Origin: Paracoccus zhejiangensis | Lineage (GTDB): Bacteria > Pseudomonadota > Alphaproteobacteria > Rhodobacterales > Rhodobacteraceae | Assembly: GCF_002847445.1 (NCBI RefSeq) | Contig: NZ_CP025433.1 | Span: 62,001-126,000, forward strand | Reading direction: 5' to 3' | Length of the DNA stretch: 64,000 nt | Shown here: piece by piece, positions 54,810-62,772 of the stretch | Layout of the letters: every line of letters starts with the position of its first letter | How positions within the stretch are numbered: position 1 is the stretch's first letter | The notes under the pieces: model-generated | The model's input: only the letters and a program-made list of their open reading frames with translations | The model's database searches: none | What the model was told of the DNA's origin: nothing | Program-made: the position numbers and the translations under genes

Positions 54810-55094
54810 TCAGCTCTTGGCCGTGAGCGGATCGATCACCTGCGGGACCTCCGTGATCGCGCCGACCGGGATGCCCGACAGTTCCGAATGCTTTCGGATC
54901 GCTGCCTCGCTGTCGGCCAGATAGATGCAAAAGGTCTTGTCGCGGGCCACGTAGCTTTGGACCCACTGGATGCCCGTGCCAATCTGTTCCAGCGCCTGGT
55001 TTGACGCGCTGGCGGCGGCGCAGAGCTCGGCAGCTGACATTTGGCCAATCGCCGGAATGTCGCGCTCGATCATGAAGCGTTTCAACTGTGTCAT
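54810..55094 (-). CDS. DUF4242-family protein
   Basis: A 94-residue protein from ATG 55094, with AAAGGA upstream; a 6-residue longer frame starts at 55112. Family pattern: KRFMIERDIPAIGQM, AAELCAAASASNQALEQIG, QWVQSYVARDKTFCIYLADS and VPQVIDPLTA. The fold is a ferredoxin-like dimer with unknown function. Some relatives sit near stress or redox genes. It is transcribed toward the GST gene, 150 bases away. Confidence 0.85.
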   Translation of the reverse strand: MTQLKRFMIERDIPAIGQMSAAELCAAASASNQALEQIGTGIQWVQSYVARDKTFCIYLADSEAAIRKHSELSGIPVGAITEVPQVIDPLTAKS

Positions 55095-55174
55095 CGGATG
55101 GTCCTTTCTCAATCAGTTCCAATTTGCCACTTTCAGTTTTTGAAGACGAAGCATTCCACCGGCGCTTTGTGAGT

Positions 55175-55738
55175 TCACTCCCGCGCCGGAAGGCTATACT
55201 GCCCCTGCTTCGTTCCGACATATTGAACCAGACCTTCGCGTGCGGATCGCAGGGTGCGGGTGCGTATCTCGAAAAGTCCGGTCAGCCCTTCGTATTTGCC
55301 GGTGCCGCCCAGCCAGCGTCCCGTCCCGACATGGGGTGCGTCCAGTGGCTGTCTGTCGAAGGTCGCGCTTTCGAAGATCTGATCGCCATCTGCATCGGTG
55401 TAGGTACAGTTCACCAGTTCTTCAAAGGTCTTGGCCGTTTCATCCACGGTCCACGTGCCCAGACATCTGCCGGTCTGGTTGTGCAGGAACGCGGCGTTAT
55501 CGGCGTTCATTGCGGTCAGGGTCGAATCGACCAGCCCAAAAATTCGGCCAGTTCCGGTCTCAATCGGTTCGACCTCATTTGCAGCGTATCCGACGAAATT
55601 CGCCGCGAAGGTGCCCTCGCCCGCAACGGATTGGGCGTTTGCCGGCAAGTACGGCAAGTTGGCCATCAAGATCGCAAGCCCCGCCGTTGCGACAGCACGC
55701 CGGCGATGGCTAGCATCCTGCGGGATAGAGCATCGCAT
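55175..55738 (-). CDS. exported hypothetical protein (possible AOC-barrel-like)
   Basis: A 187-residue protein from ATG 55738, overlapping the upstream regulator gene by 29 bases. The N terminus is a signal peptide: basic HRRRAV, hydrophobic ATAGLAILMANLPYL, then ANA|QS. The mature part is beta-rich, with GTGRWLGGTGKYEGLTGLF near the C terminus, a pattern seen in allene-oxide-cyclase-like barrel proteins. One CxxxxxC-type pair (RCLGTW, NCTYTD) may form a disulphide. Function is unknown. Confidence 0.75.
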   Translation of the reverse strand: MRCSIPQDASHRRRAVATAGLAILMANLPYLPANAQSVAGEGTFAANFVGYAANEVEPIETGTGRIFGLVDSTLTAMNADNAAFLHNQTGRCLGTWTVDETAKTFEELVNCTYTDADGDQIFESATFDRQPLDAPHVGTGRWLGGTGKYEGLTGLFEIRTRTLRSAREGLVQYVGTKQGQYSLPARE

Positions 55739-56762
55739 AGTCGGTTTCCCCTTCAAGCATTTGGCGCGCGGCGGTCTGACTTGATGCATCAATACTGTCC
55801 TCTGGCAAATTGACGGGTGACGCGGTGAATCTGCTGTCTTGAATGGATGCGGCCGAGGCTGGACTGACCCAGATCGACATCGGCTTTCGATCCGGTTCGG
55901 ACGGCTGGTAACTGCCCCACGGGCCAAGGACCTGAAACAAGGTGATGGCCGCAGCAAGACCGGCTGAGAAAGCGCCAAGCACTGGCCGGTGCGACGTTGG
56001 CACGACGCGCGCCGGCATCGACAGGGGCACATGGCAGGTATACACCGACGAACTGAGCGCCCGGTCGACCTGTGGCGCCGGAGCGGCGCCAAGTTCCCTG
56101 GCGAAAAGGTCGTGGCAGTCCTTATGTGCGGTCGCGGCTTCTTGTCGGCGGCCAAAGGCGATGCAAAGCGCGATCAAGGCCGCATGGGCATCATCTTGAA
56201 ACGGCTCGCATTCAAGCCGTCGTCGCGCGGCGGCAATGGCTGCCGGTCCTTTGCCACGCTCGGCGAGGATTGCGGCCGCCTTGCCATGCAGTTCAGCACA
56301 AAGCTGGTCGTATTCCCGTTGCCGATCACGCAGCCACGCCTCGAACTCGGCAATCCCGACATCCAGCCCGGCGCAGAACCGACCGCGAACCATCAGTGAC
56401 AGTTCCGGGATCGCCTTGTGCGCGCCGGTTTGCAGCGCCGATCGGATCTCGGCGAGATCGAGCGACACCAGATCAGGGTTCAGCCAGACGGCGTTCTCAT
56501 CGGCGATCAGCACCTTTGCGGCATCGCCAAGCTGCGATCTCAACCTCACAAGACATTGACGCAAAGCGTGACGAGCTGCGGGCGTGGAGGATGCCTCGGC
56601 CCAAAGCAACTCGACCAGCCTCGTGCGGCCCGCCCGCAGGTCTGGTGCCGTTGCCAGACAGCCGAGCAGTGCCAGCGCCTTCGGCCCCGGCGTGGCCAGC
56701 ACCTGGCCGTACTGGCCTTGAAGGCGTGGTTCGCCCAGAAATGATAAGCGAAGGATCGGCAT
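55710..56762 (-). CDS. BTAD/SARP-type transcriptional activator
   Basis: A 350-residue regulator with an OmpR/SARP-type winged helix at about residues 1-95 (LRLSFLGEPRLQGQYGQVL, HALRQCLVRLRSQLGDAAKVL) followed by a BTAD tetratricopeptide-like domain (about 100-245, IAEFEAWLRDRQREYDQLC, AARRRLECEPFQDDAHAALI). A single hydrophobic segment (LGAFSAGLAAAITLFQVLG) near residue 270 implies membrane anchoring, with a roughly 75-residue tail outside. It overlaps the downstream exported-protein gene. Divergent from the hydrolase at 56954; CGTGACG direct repeats lie between them. Confidence 0.87.
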   Translation of the reverse strand: MPILRLSFLGEPRLQGQYGQVLATPGPKALALLGCLATAPDLRAGRTRLVELLWAEASSTPAARHALRQCLVRLRSQLGDAAKVLIADENAVWLNPDLVSLDLAEIRSALQTGAHKAIPELSLMVRGRFCAGLDVGIAEFEAWLRDRQREYDQLCAELHGKAAAILAERGKGPAAIAAARRRLECEPFQDDAHAALIALCIAFGRRQEAATAHKDCHDLFARELGAAPAPQVDRALSSSVYTCHVPLSMPARVVPTSHRPVLGAFSAGLAAAITLFQVLGPWGSYQPSEPDRKPMSIWVSPASAASIQDSRFTASPVNLPEDSIDASSQTAARQMLEGETDYAMLYPAGC

Positions 56763-56858
56763 CGTCCCTGCAACCCCCTGATGGGTATTCTAGCACAAGA
56801 ACGGCTAGACCTCGAAAAAACATGAAGAAAAGCCGGAAATTCACCGCAAGCGCTGTCG

Positions 56859-56888
56859 CGTGACGGGGTGCGTGACGCTGTCGTGACG
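56859..56888. promoter_or_regulatory. three CGTGACG direct repeats with 11-12 bp spacing
   Basis: The heptamer cgtgacg occurs at 56859-56865, 56871-56877 and 56882-56888, starts 12 and 11 bases apart, one helical turn. SARP-type regulators are known to bind heptameric direct repeats at about 11-bp spacing. The site lies between the BTAD regulator gene (56762) and the hydrolase gene (56954). Confidence 0.7.
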
Positions 56889-56953
56889 TCCCCCGTCCGA
56901 GACTCACCGAACTGACGACCGAATTTGGCGAATCAAGGAAAGGAGACGGAGTT

Positions 56954-57886
56954 ATGAAGAAGGTCACATTCACAACAGCCGCCGCCATTGCGATGGGGTT
57001 GACGGCGGCTCAGGCGATTGAAACCGGAACTATGCAGGTGGACGGGGCAGAACTGACCTATATCGAACAGGGCGAAGGCACACCGATCGTGTTTGTCCAC
57101 GGCGCAATCTCGGATGCGCGGGTCTGGGAAGGTTATGCCGACCGTATCGCAAAGGAGGGTCGCTTTGTCGCCTATACCCAACGCTATTTCGGGACCGCCG
57201 ACTGGCCGGATGATGGGATGGGTTTTACGCGCGGGACTCATATCGCCGACCTGATCGCCTTCATCGAGGGTTTGGGTTCCGGGCCGGTCGATCTTGTGAC
57301 GTGGTCCTATAGCGGCGAGATCGCGACCTATGCCGCTTTGCAGCGGCCCGATCTGTTCCGCTCGATGGTGCATTTCGAACCGGACGTAGACAGGCTGATC
57401 GACGAGGTTCCGGGCGCTGATGCCGCACGCTCACAGTTCGGTGCGACGGTTGGCCCGATGATCGCCGCGTTGGAGGCTGGCGACACCGAATCCGCCGCGT
57501 TGCGCATCATCGAGTCGGTGTTCCGGATGCCTGAGGGCTCAGCAGGAGAAGAGCCAGAACCATTTCCAACATACTGGAAGGAAAACGGTCGCACCCTGCC
57601 GATCTATGGCGGCATGGCACCGGGCGCGCCGCTGACCTGCGACGATCTTGCGCAAATCAATGTGCCGACGCTGGTTGTGCAGGGAACCGACACGCTGGTG
57701 CAATGGGCGATGATGTCAGAGCAGGTCGCGAAATGTTCCGGCAACGCAATGCTGGTCCGCATGGACGGCGTTACGCATGACGGTCCCTACAAGCGCCCAG
57801 ACCGTTTCATGGATCTGATCATGTGGTTCCGGTCGCTGAACTACGAACCGAGTGCAGGCGGGGCTGACGAGCCTGATGCGGGGTGA
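56954..57886 (+). CDS. secreted alpha/beta hydrolase, copy 1
   Basis: A 310-residue exported alpha/beta hydrolase. A signal peptide MKKVTFTTAAAIAMGLTAA with an AQA|IE cleavage leads in. The fold markers are IVFVHGAISDARVWEGY (oxyanion), VTWSYSGEIA (nucleophile S118 within T-W-S-Y-S, not GxSxG), VVQGTDTLVQWA (acid Asp) and GVTHDGPYK (His). A strong AAAGGAG site precedes ATG. It is paralogous to the product of 58288-59178 over its whole length. Substrate unknown; the weak nucleophile elbow is shared by both copies. Confidence 0.9.
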   Translation: MKKVTFTTAAAIAMGLTAAQAIETGTMQVDGAELTYIEQGEGTPIVFVHGAISDARVWEGYADRIAKEGRFVAYTQRYFGTADWPDDGMGFTRGTHIADLIAFIEGLGSGPVDLVTWSYSGEIATYAALQRPDLFRSMVHFEPDVDRLIDEVPGADAARSQFGATVGPMIAALEAGDTESAALRIIESVFRMPEGSAGEEPEPFPTYWKENGRTLPIYGGMAPGAPLTCDDLAQINVPTLVVQGTDTLVQWAMMSEQVAKCSGNAMLVRMDGVTHDGPYKRPDRFMDLIMWFRSLNYEPSAGGADEPDAG

Positions 57887-58287
57887 AGAAATTGGCAATC
57901 CAACATGGCTGGCAGGCGGTCAGATTCTGGAGGCTCGTCTGCCATGCCAGCGCATCCGTGGATTGTGCCGGACTGTTCCACATGCCAGGAATTCCTCGGA
58001 CTAGCCGGCTGGTCATCAGTATGTGCTAATCGATAGAAACATCCCGCATCGCATGGCTTCAGCGTGTGCCCGTTTTCGCGCCTGCGACGAATGGCAGGTT
58101 CGACGGGCCACGCCGCGGCATTTTGTCCCGTTGTGAAGGTCAGGTTTGGGCCGACATTACCTGACAATCACGAGCGGCACTGCGCAATGGTGCCGCAGTG
58201 CCGCAGGTCGGGTAGGAGCTCCCTCAGTCTTACACAGTCTTCCCTCAAACTGCGCCGCCTCCTCACGGATGTTCGTTCTCTCCACTG
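57887..58287. other. gap between convergent hydrolase genes, with repeat copy 1
   Basis: About 400 bases between the convergent hydrolases. The 73-base repeat (58135-58207) occupies part of it; otherwise no gene is seen. The repeat contains an inverted core, cggcactgcg/cgcagtgccg. Confidence 0.5.
58135..58207. repeat. 73-base repeat, copy 1 (copy 2 at 60624-60696)
   Basis: Equal-length alignment with 60624-60696 shows 63 of 73 identical bases by manual comparison and no gaps. Both copies are in the same orientation and flank the 58288-60503 segment. An inverted pair, cggcactgcg and cgcagtgccg, lies inside. It may be a small mobile or structural element. Confidence 0.65.
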
Positions 58288-59178
58288 TCATTCGACAATT
58301 GAAAGAAAACCCTCAATCACCGCGCTGAACTTGTCGGGCGCACGATAGGGCCCGCCGTGATTGACTTCGGGAAGCATCACCGTCATCCCATTTTCCACGC
58401 ATGCAGCGACGAGGTCAGCCATGATCGAGAAGCGCGTGAAGGACTGCGCACCCTGCACGACAAGCGTGGGCGCCGTTATCGCACCAAGCGCGTCACAATC
58501 GAGCGACGGTGACGGGTCCATCGCGAGATAGGGCGCAACCGTTCGGCCATTCTGGCGCCACATCTCCTGCGCCGGTTCGGTCTCGGCACCTCCTTCAGGC
58601 AGTTCGAACACTGCCTCGATGAAACGCAGGGCAGCATCCTCGGGCCTGTCTTCCTGCGCGGCCATGACCGCCGGCCCGAAATGCGAGAAGAGATCGCGTG
58701 TCGCGTTTGCGCCGCCGGGCGCGCCCGACACAAGGTTGTCGAGAACAGGTTCGTAATGCACCGCCGAGCGGAACAGGTCCGGACGATCAAGCATCGCATG
58801 GACGCCGATCTCGCCGCTGTAGGACCAGGTCACCAGATGAACCGGACCGGCATCCAGGCCCTCTACGAAAGCAATCAGATCGCTGACATGGGTGGTGCGC
58901 TGGAAATTCGTGGCGTCATCGGGCCAGTCGCCAGTTCCAAAGTAGCGCTGTGAATAGGCGACGAAGCGGCGTTCATCCGATATGATCGGACCATAGGCTT
59001 CCCACGCCCGAAGATCGCTGATCGCACCGTGGACGAATACGACCGGCACACCCTCACCTTCGCTGACATAGGTCAGGGACGCACCATTGACCTGCATTTC
59101 GGCGGTTTCGGCAATTGCGGTCTGACCCAGCGCGATGGCTAGGGCCGCTGTATATGTGACTGAAAATCTCGACATCAT
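58288..59178 (-). CDS. secreted alpha/beta hydrolase, copy 2
   Basis: A 296-residue protein with a signal peptide (MMSRFSVTYTAALAIALG, cleavage near AIA|ET) and the same fold markers as copy 1: VVFVHGAISDLRAWEAY, VTWSYSGEIG and NHGGPYRAPDKF (His). In the acid-residue position, copy 1 reads VQGTDT while this one reads VQGAQS, so the catalytic Asp is not conserved at that place. It may use another acid or be inactive. Convergent with copy 1 and divergent from the winged-helix fusion regulator. Confidence 0.9.
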   Translation of the reverse strand: MMSRFSVTYTAALAIALGQTAIAETAEMQVNGASLTYVSEGEGVPVVFVHGAISDLRAWEAYGPIISDERRFVAYSQRYFGTGDWPDDATNFQRTTHVSDLIAFVEGLDAGPVHLVTWSYSGEIGVHAMLDRPDLFRSAVHYEPVLDNLVSGAPGGANATRDLFSHFGPAVMAAQEDRPEDAALRFIEAVFELPEGGAETEPAQEMWRQNGRTVAPYLAMDPSPSLDCDALGAITAPTLVVQGAQSFTRFSIMADLVAACVENGMTVMLPEVNHGGPYRAPDKFSAVIEGFLSIVE

Positions 59179-59200
59179 TCCCTCCAGTTCTTTGATTTTG

Positions 59201-59244
59201 CGTGACTTGTCGGAATCGAGGCCTTCAGGTTACAATCCGTGACG
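59201..59244. promoter_or_regulatory. CGTGAC repeats upstream of hydrolase copy 2
   Basis: cgtgac is at 59201-59206 and cgtgacg at 59238-59244 in the divergent gap 59179-59309, spaced 37 bases. The same core as the three-copy site at 56859-56888. It links both hydrolase genes to one regulator, as an inference. Confidence 0.4.
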
Positions 59245-59309
59245 GCGTAGCGTCCTGAAACCGACATGAAATTTTGTGAAAGCCACGCCGCCGTGGGGAA
59301 TGAGTTCGG

Positions 59310-60503
59310 ATGGCACGGATCGACATCGGCTATGCCACATTCGACAGCGACAGCCGGCTGGTGAAACGCTTGTCAGGCGAAGAACATACGCTGAGGCCGC
59401 AATCCGCCCAGCTGCTGACCGAACTGGCCAGATCGTCAGGCAGGATCGTGTCGAAGCGCGATCTGATGGATGCTGTCTGGGGCGATATCGCCGTCACCGA
59501 AAGCAGCTTGACACAATGCGTGGCCGATATCCGTCGCGCGCTTGGCGATCATGAGCGCCGGATCCTGCAGACGCATCCGAAGAGCGGCTATCGGCTGGCC
59601 CCGCCCGTCGGCAATGCTGCCGTGGTCAATACTGCAATCGAACCGCTTGACGATGATCCGATCCGCTTTGCGACGTCTGCCGATGGCGTGAGGCTGGCCT
59701 GGACCGCGTCGGGAACTGGTCCGCCGATGCTCAAGGCACCAAGCTGGATCTCGAATATCGAGATGGAGGCGCAGAGCCTGATCTTCACCCAATTCTATCG
59801 CTGGCTTGGTGAACGTGTGCGCCTGATCCGCTTCGATCAGCGCGGCACCAGTATGTCGGATCGCGTCGAAGGGGTGTTGAGCATCGATGACATGGTCGAG
59901 GACATGCGCGCGGTCGCCGACGCGGCCGGTGTCGAGCTGTTCTTTCTGTTCGGCCCGTCGCAGGGCGTGGCCTTCGCAATCGCATTTGCACACAGATATC
60001 CCGAACGGGTGATCGGCATCGTCGGGCGCGGCGGATTCGGCCGCGGATGGCTGGTCAGCGGCGACGAGGCCGAGGTTCGCAAATACGAGGGCAGCAAGGC
60101 ACTGATCCTTGCCGGCTGGAACGACCCGAATCCGGAATATCGGCGATTCTTTACCGCGCGTCTCATTCCCGATTGCAGCGCCGAGGCCGCACGCGAATTC
60201 GACGAGATGCAGCGTCGTGCCTGCGATGCGGCCGCCATTCTTGCCAATCTCGAATTGATGGTCAGCATTGACATCGAGGACATGGCGAAAGAGGTGACAA
60301 CGCCTTCGCTGCTGCTTCATTCCCGGGGAGATCGCTCGGTCGCGGCCGACGAAGGTCGCCGGCTGGCCGCCGCCATGCCGAATGCGGACCTTGTCCTTCT
60401 CGAGGATGACAACCACATTTTCCTGCCAGGGACGACCGGCTTCGGCCAAGCCACAAGTGCTATTGATCGCTTTCTATTTGATCTTGGCTTGAGCACGCTC
60501 TGA
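59310..60503 (+). CDS. winged-helix / alpha-beta hydrolase fusion regulator
   Basis: A 397-residue protein with an OmpR/CadC-type DNA-binding domain at about residues 1-100 (LRPQSAQLLTELARSSGRIV, VAVTESSLTQ-like recognition region, HPKSGYRLAPP), a short linker, then a cytoplasmic alpha/beta hydrolase from about residue 125. Catalytic elements: GPSQGVAFA (nucleophile S), SRGDRSVAA (Asp) and DDNHIFLPG (His). No membrane segment is present. It may sense a hydrolysable ligand. Divergent from hydrolase copy 2. ATG 59310 follows a modest ribosome site. Confidence 0.9.
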   Translation: MARIDIGYATFDSDSRLVKRLSGEEHTLRPQSAQLLTELARSSGRIVSKRDLMDAVWGDIAVTESSLTQCVADIRRALGDHERRILQTHPKSGYRLAPPVGNAAVVNTAIEPLDDDPIRFATSADGVRLAWTASGTGPPMLKAPSWISNIEMEAQSLIFTQFYRWLGERVRLIRFDQRGTSMSDRVEGVLSIDDMVEDMRAVADAAGVELFFLFGPSQGVAFAIAFAHRYPERVIGIVGRGGFGRGWLVSGDEAEVRKYEGSKALILAGWNDPNPEYRRFFTARLIPDCSAEAAREFDEMQRRACDAAAILANLELMVSIDIEDMAKEVTTPSLLLHSRGDRSVAADEGRRLAAAMPNADLVLLEDDNHIFLPGTTGFGQATSAIDRFLFDLGLSTL

Positions 60504-60623
60504 TTGAACCAGTGTCCAATGGCCGCTTTGTCCCGCATTGCTGCCGCCCGCCTCACGAAAATGCTGCACCAGCGGTCGAACGGCCGGTTCGGTGAAAGCA
60601 ACATTGCGGCATCCCGAAATCGC

Positions 60624-60696
60624 GAAGGGCAGGATTGGGCCGACCTTACCTGGCGATCATGAGAGGCACTGCGTAATGGCGCCGCAGCGCCGCAGG
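60624..60696. repeat. 73-base repeat, copy 2
   Basis: Partner of 58135-58207, ten mismatches, no gaps. Directly followed, 85 bases later, by the element shared with 35813-35904. Confidence 0.65.
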
Positions 60697-60781
60697 GTTA
60701 TGCTCGAGGGGATGCCAGAGGCTGAACGACGGGCGGCGGTCGCTGAACTGGTCACGAGCGAGGGCAAACGCCATGCGCGTT

Positions 60782-60879
60782 GATGCGTGGCGGAGAACAC
60801 GAACGAGAGAAGGTCGTCGGGACTGGGCTAAGCCGTACCTGCCAGCTTGATCCCCCCGGTCCGGTTACATTGGATCATC
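60782..60879. repeat. non-coding repeat shared with 35813-35904
   Basis: Contains gatgcgtggcgga, aaggtcgtcggg, gatccccc and gatcatc in the same order as the copy at 35813-35904. Diverged but colinear; lies 165 bases from the rep gene stop. Confidence 0.45.
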
Positions 60880-61043
60880 GCCTCCCTCTATCCCCGCGAG
60901 GGCGGGGGAACCTCTACTGGCTTAGGGGTTGAAAAAACGACAATGTCAAAAAGGGCGGGCTGATCGCCAGACTACCCACTTTCGTTAAAGGAGCAAGAGG
61001 TTATCGGGCGCGGCTTTGCCGGGGCTTCCGTGGCGGTTGCCCG

Positions 61044-62258
61044 TCACGCCCCCTCTATCCCCTCGAACAGCCCCGGCGACATGTCCTCCCAGAAGGCGCT
61101 GATCCGGCCTGCGTTCAGCGGCGAGACCCAGCCATGGCGGGTGAAATCGTCGCGCATCCGCGCCTCGGTGAGCTGGCTCAGGAACAGCCGCCGGTCGGCA
61201 TCGCGCTGCGTCGGCGAGCGCGATTTCACCAGTTCGAGGATGCGCCGCAGCCGCGCGGCCTGCGCGCTGACCGACGCCGTGGCCGGGGCAGCGATGGCGG
61301 CACCACCCTGCCCCGCCGCATCCTCCTCGCTGCCGAAGTTCCCGTCCAGCGCCGCGCTCAGGTAGCCGACCATGCTTTTGACGTTCTTGCGGGTCTCGAC
61401 GTAATCGAGCTTCGCCTCGACCTCGTCCTCGCCATGCACCCCCAGCCATTGCCGCGCCAGCCGGTCACTGACCCCCAGTGCGCGCAGGCGGGCATAGACC
61501 GGCCCGTGCCGCATCCCCTCGCCATCGTCGATATCGAGGATCGCCAGCTGCGGGTTCTCGCGGATGCGAAAGCGGATCTCGCTGACCACCCTGCCCTGCT
61601 TGCGCGTCTCGGCGGTCAGGATGATGTTGCTGGTGCGGTTCACTTCGTCCACCGCCGGCTTGATGATCTTGGCGTTCAGATGCTTGAAGCTCTCGTAATA
61701 GGCCGAGCCCTCGACCCCCATCAGCCGTCGGAACAGCTCCAGCGGCCACCAGCCGGTCGAGCCGGTGCGGACAAAGCGATAGCAGTTTTCATAAAGCGCC
61801 AGCGCATGACCCGAGGTGAAGCGCCGCTGGATATTCAGGTTGATCAGCGCAAAGACCTTGGGGTCATGCATCTTCTCCGCCAGCGCCGGGGAATAGGCAT
61901 ATTCGCAGACCCCGCCCTTCAGCTTGGCATAGCTCAGAAGGCTCGACACGCCCCATTCCTGCTGGCCCTTCTCGTCCAGCATGTCCCATTCGGCCACCGT
62001 CTCAGCCAGCCCGCGCAGCGACTGTTTCAGCGTCTCCATGTCGTTCGAATTGTAACCGATCATCAGGCACAGCGTCCGCGCATCGATCTGGTGCCGGGTC
62101 CGGCTGATCAGCGTGTCATAGGCGTTCAGCAGCAGCACATTCGACAGCTTGCGCTGCAGCAGCGTCAGCTTGCCCGACACGTGGATCGCGGCCACATGTT
62201 TCTTCACCGCCCCCCGGCGCAGGGCGCCGGTCAGCTGGTCGCGGGGGATCTCGTCCAT
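61044..62258 (-). CDS. Rep_3-type plasmid replication initiator
   Basis: A 404-residue initiator with the two winged-helix domains of Rep_3 proteins: an N-terminal one with KLTLLQRKLSNVLLLNAYDTL (about residues 30-60), and a second with FTSGHALALYENCYRFVR and IKPAVDEVNRTSNIILTAETR. A C-terminal helical extension (about 300-404) may aid dimerisation. Family members bind iterons, which are present just upstream at 62285-62570. ATG 62258 is preceded by an AC-rich stretch. Divergent from parA. Confidence 0.88.
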   Translation of the reverse strand: MDEIPRDQLTGALRRGAVKKHVAAIHVSGKLTLLQRKLSNVLLLNAYDTLISRTRHQIDARTLCLMIGYNSNDMETLKQSLRGLAETVAEWDMLDEKGQQEWGVSSLLSYAKLKGGVCEYAYSPALAEKMHDPKVFALINLNIQRRFTSGHALALYENCYRFVRTGSTGWWPLELFRRLMGVEGSAYYESFKHLNAKIIKPAVDEVNRTSNIILTAETRKQGRVVSEIRFRIRENPQLAILDIDDGEGMRHGPVYARLRALGVSDRLARQWLGVHGEDEVEAKLDYVETRKNVKSMVGYLSAALDGNFGSEEDAAGQGGAAIAAPATASVSAQAARLRRILELVKSRSPTQRDADRRLFLSQLTEARMRDDFTRHGWVSPLNAGRISAFWEDMSPGLFEGIEGA

Positions 62259-62284
62259 GGTCCTGCTCGTTCGTCTTTTTTGCT

Positions 62285-62640
62285 ATTATGCCCGAAAAGG
62301 TACCCTCGGTCTACAAATCTTCAGGCACCCATCTGCAGGGAAGCTCGGTCCCGGAAACGGGTTCCTCTGGACGTTGCGCGCAACACAGGTACCCTTTTAC
62401 GGGATCAGACCCCCTGCCCTATCGCTCATTTCCCCCGCATTTGCCCGCTTTCGCACCGATCCCGCAGACGAATACCCGAATAACCGCGAATCGGTGCCGC
62501 CGGTCCTGCAGACGGGTACCCCTCGTCCCGGAATCGGGTCCCCTTCAACCCGGAATCGGGTGCCTGATCGCACCGAACATCTTGTAATCTAAGAAGAACA
62601 TGGTCCGTAAAGACTCTAAAGCAGATAAACAATCTACAAG
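62285..62640. other. predicted replication origin with iteron-like repeats
   Basis: Repeats of the form cccgga(a/t)(a/t)cgggt: cccggaaacgggttcct (62350-62366), cccggaatcgggtcccc (62527-62543) and cccggaatcgggtgcct (62549-62565), with partial copies near 62291 and 62510. An AT-richer tract follows at about 62575-62650. The gap lies between divergent rep and parA genes, a usual oriV position. Confidence 0.65.
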
Positions 62641-62772
62641 CTTTATGCTGCTGTTTTCCTTGATTTCAGAAGGGTTTCGCGGCGAAACCTGCCATCGGGG
62701 ATTCACAGACCCCGGTTCATGTGCGATAGTTTTGCCAAAACACATATCGAAGCAGCACATCGCGAAAGTAGC

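Larger units (their letters stand above)
60504..61043. other. intergenic region with repeat copies
   Basis: Holds repeat copy 2 (60624-60696) and the region similar to 35813-35904 (60782-60879). A short plus frame (60538-60783) overlaps the repeats; its ending MPEAERRAAVAELVTSEGKRHAR looks coding-like but is unsupported. Confidence 0.45.
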
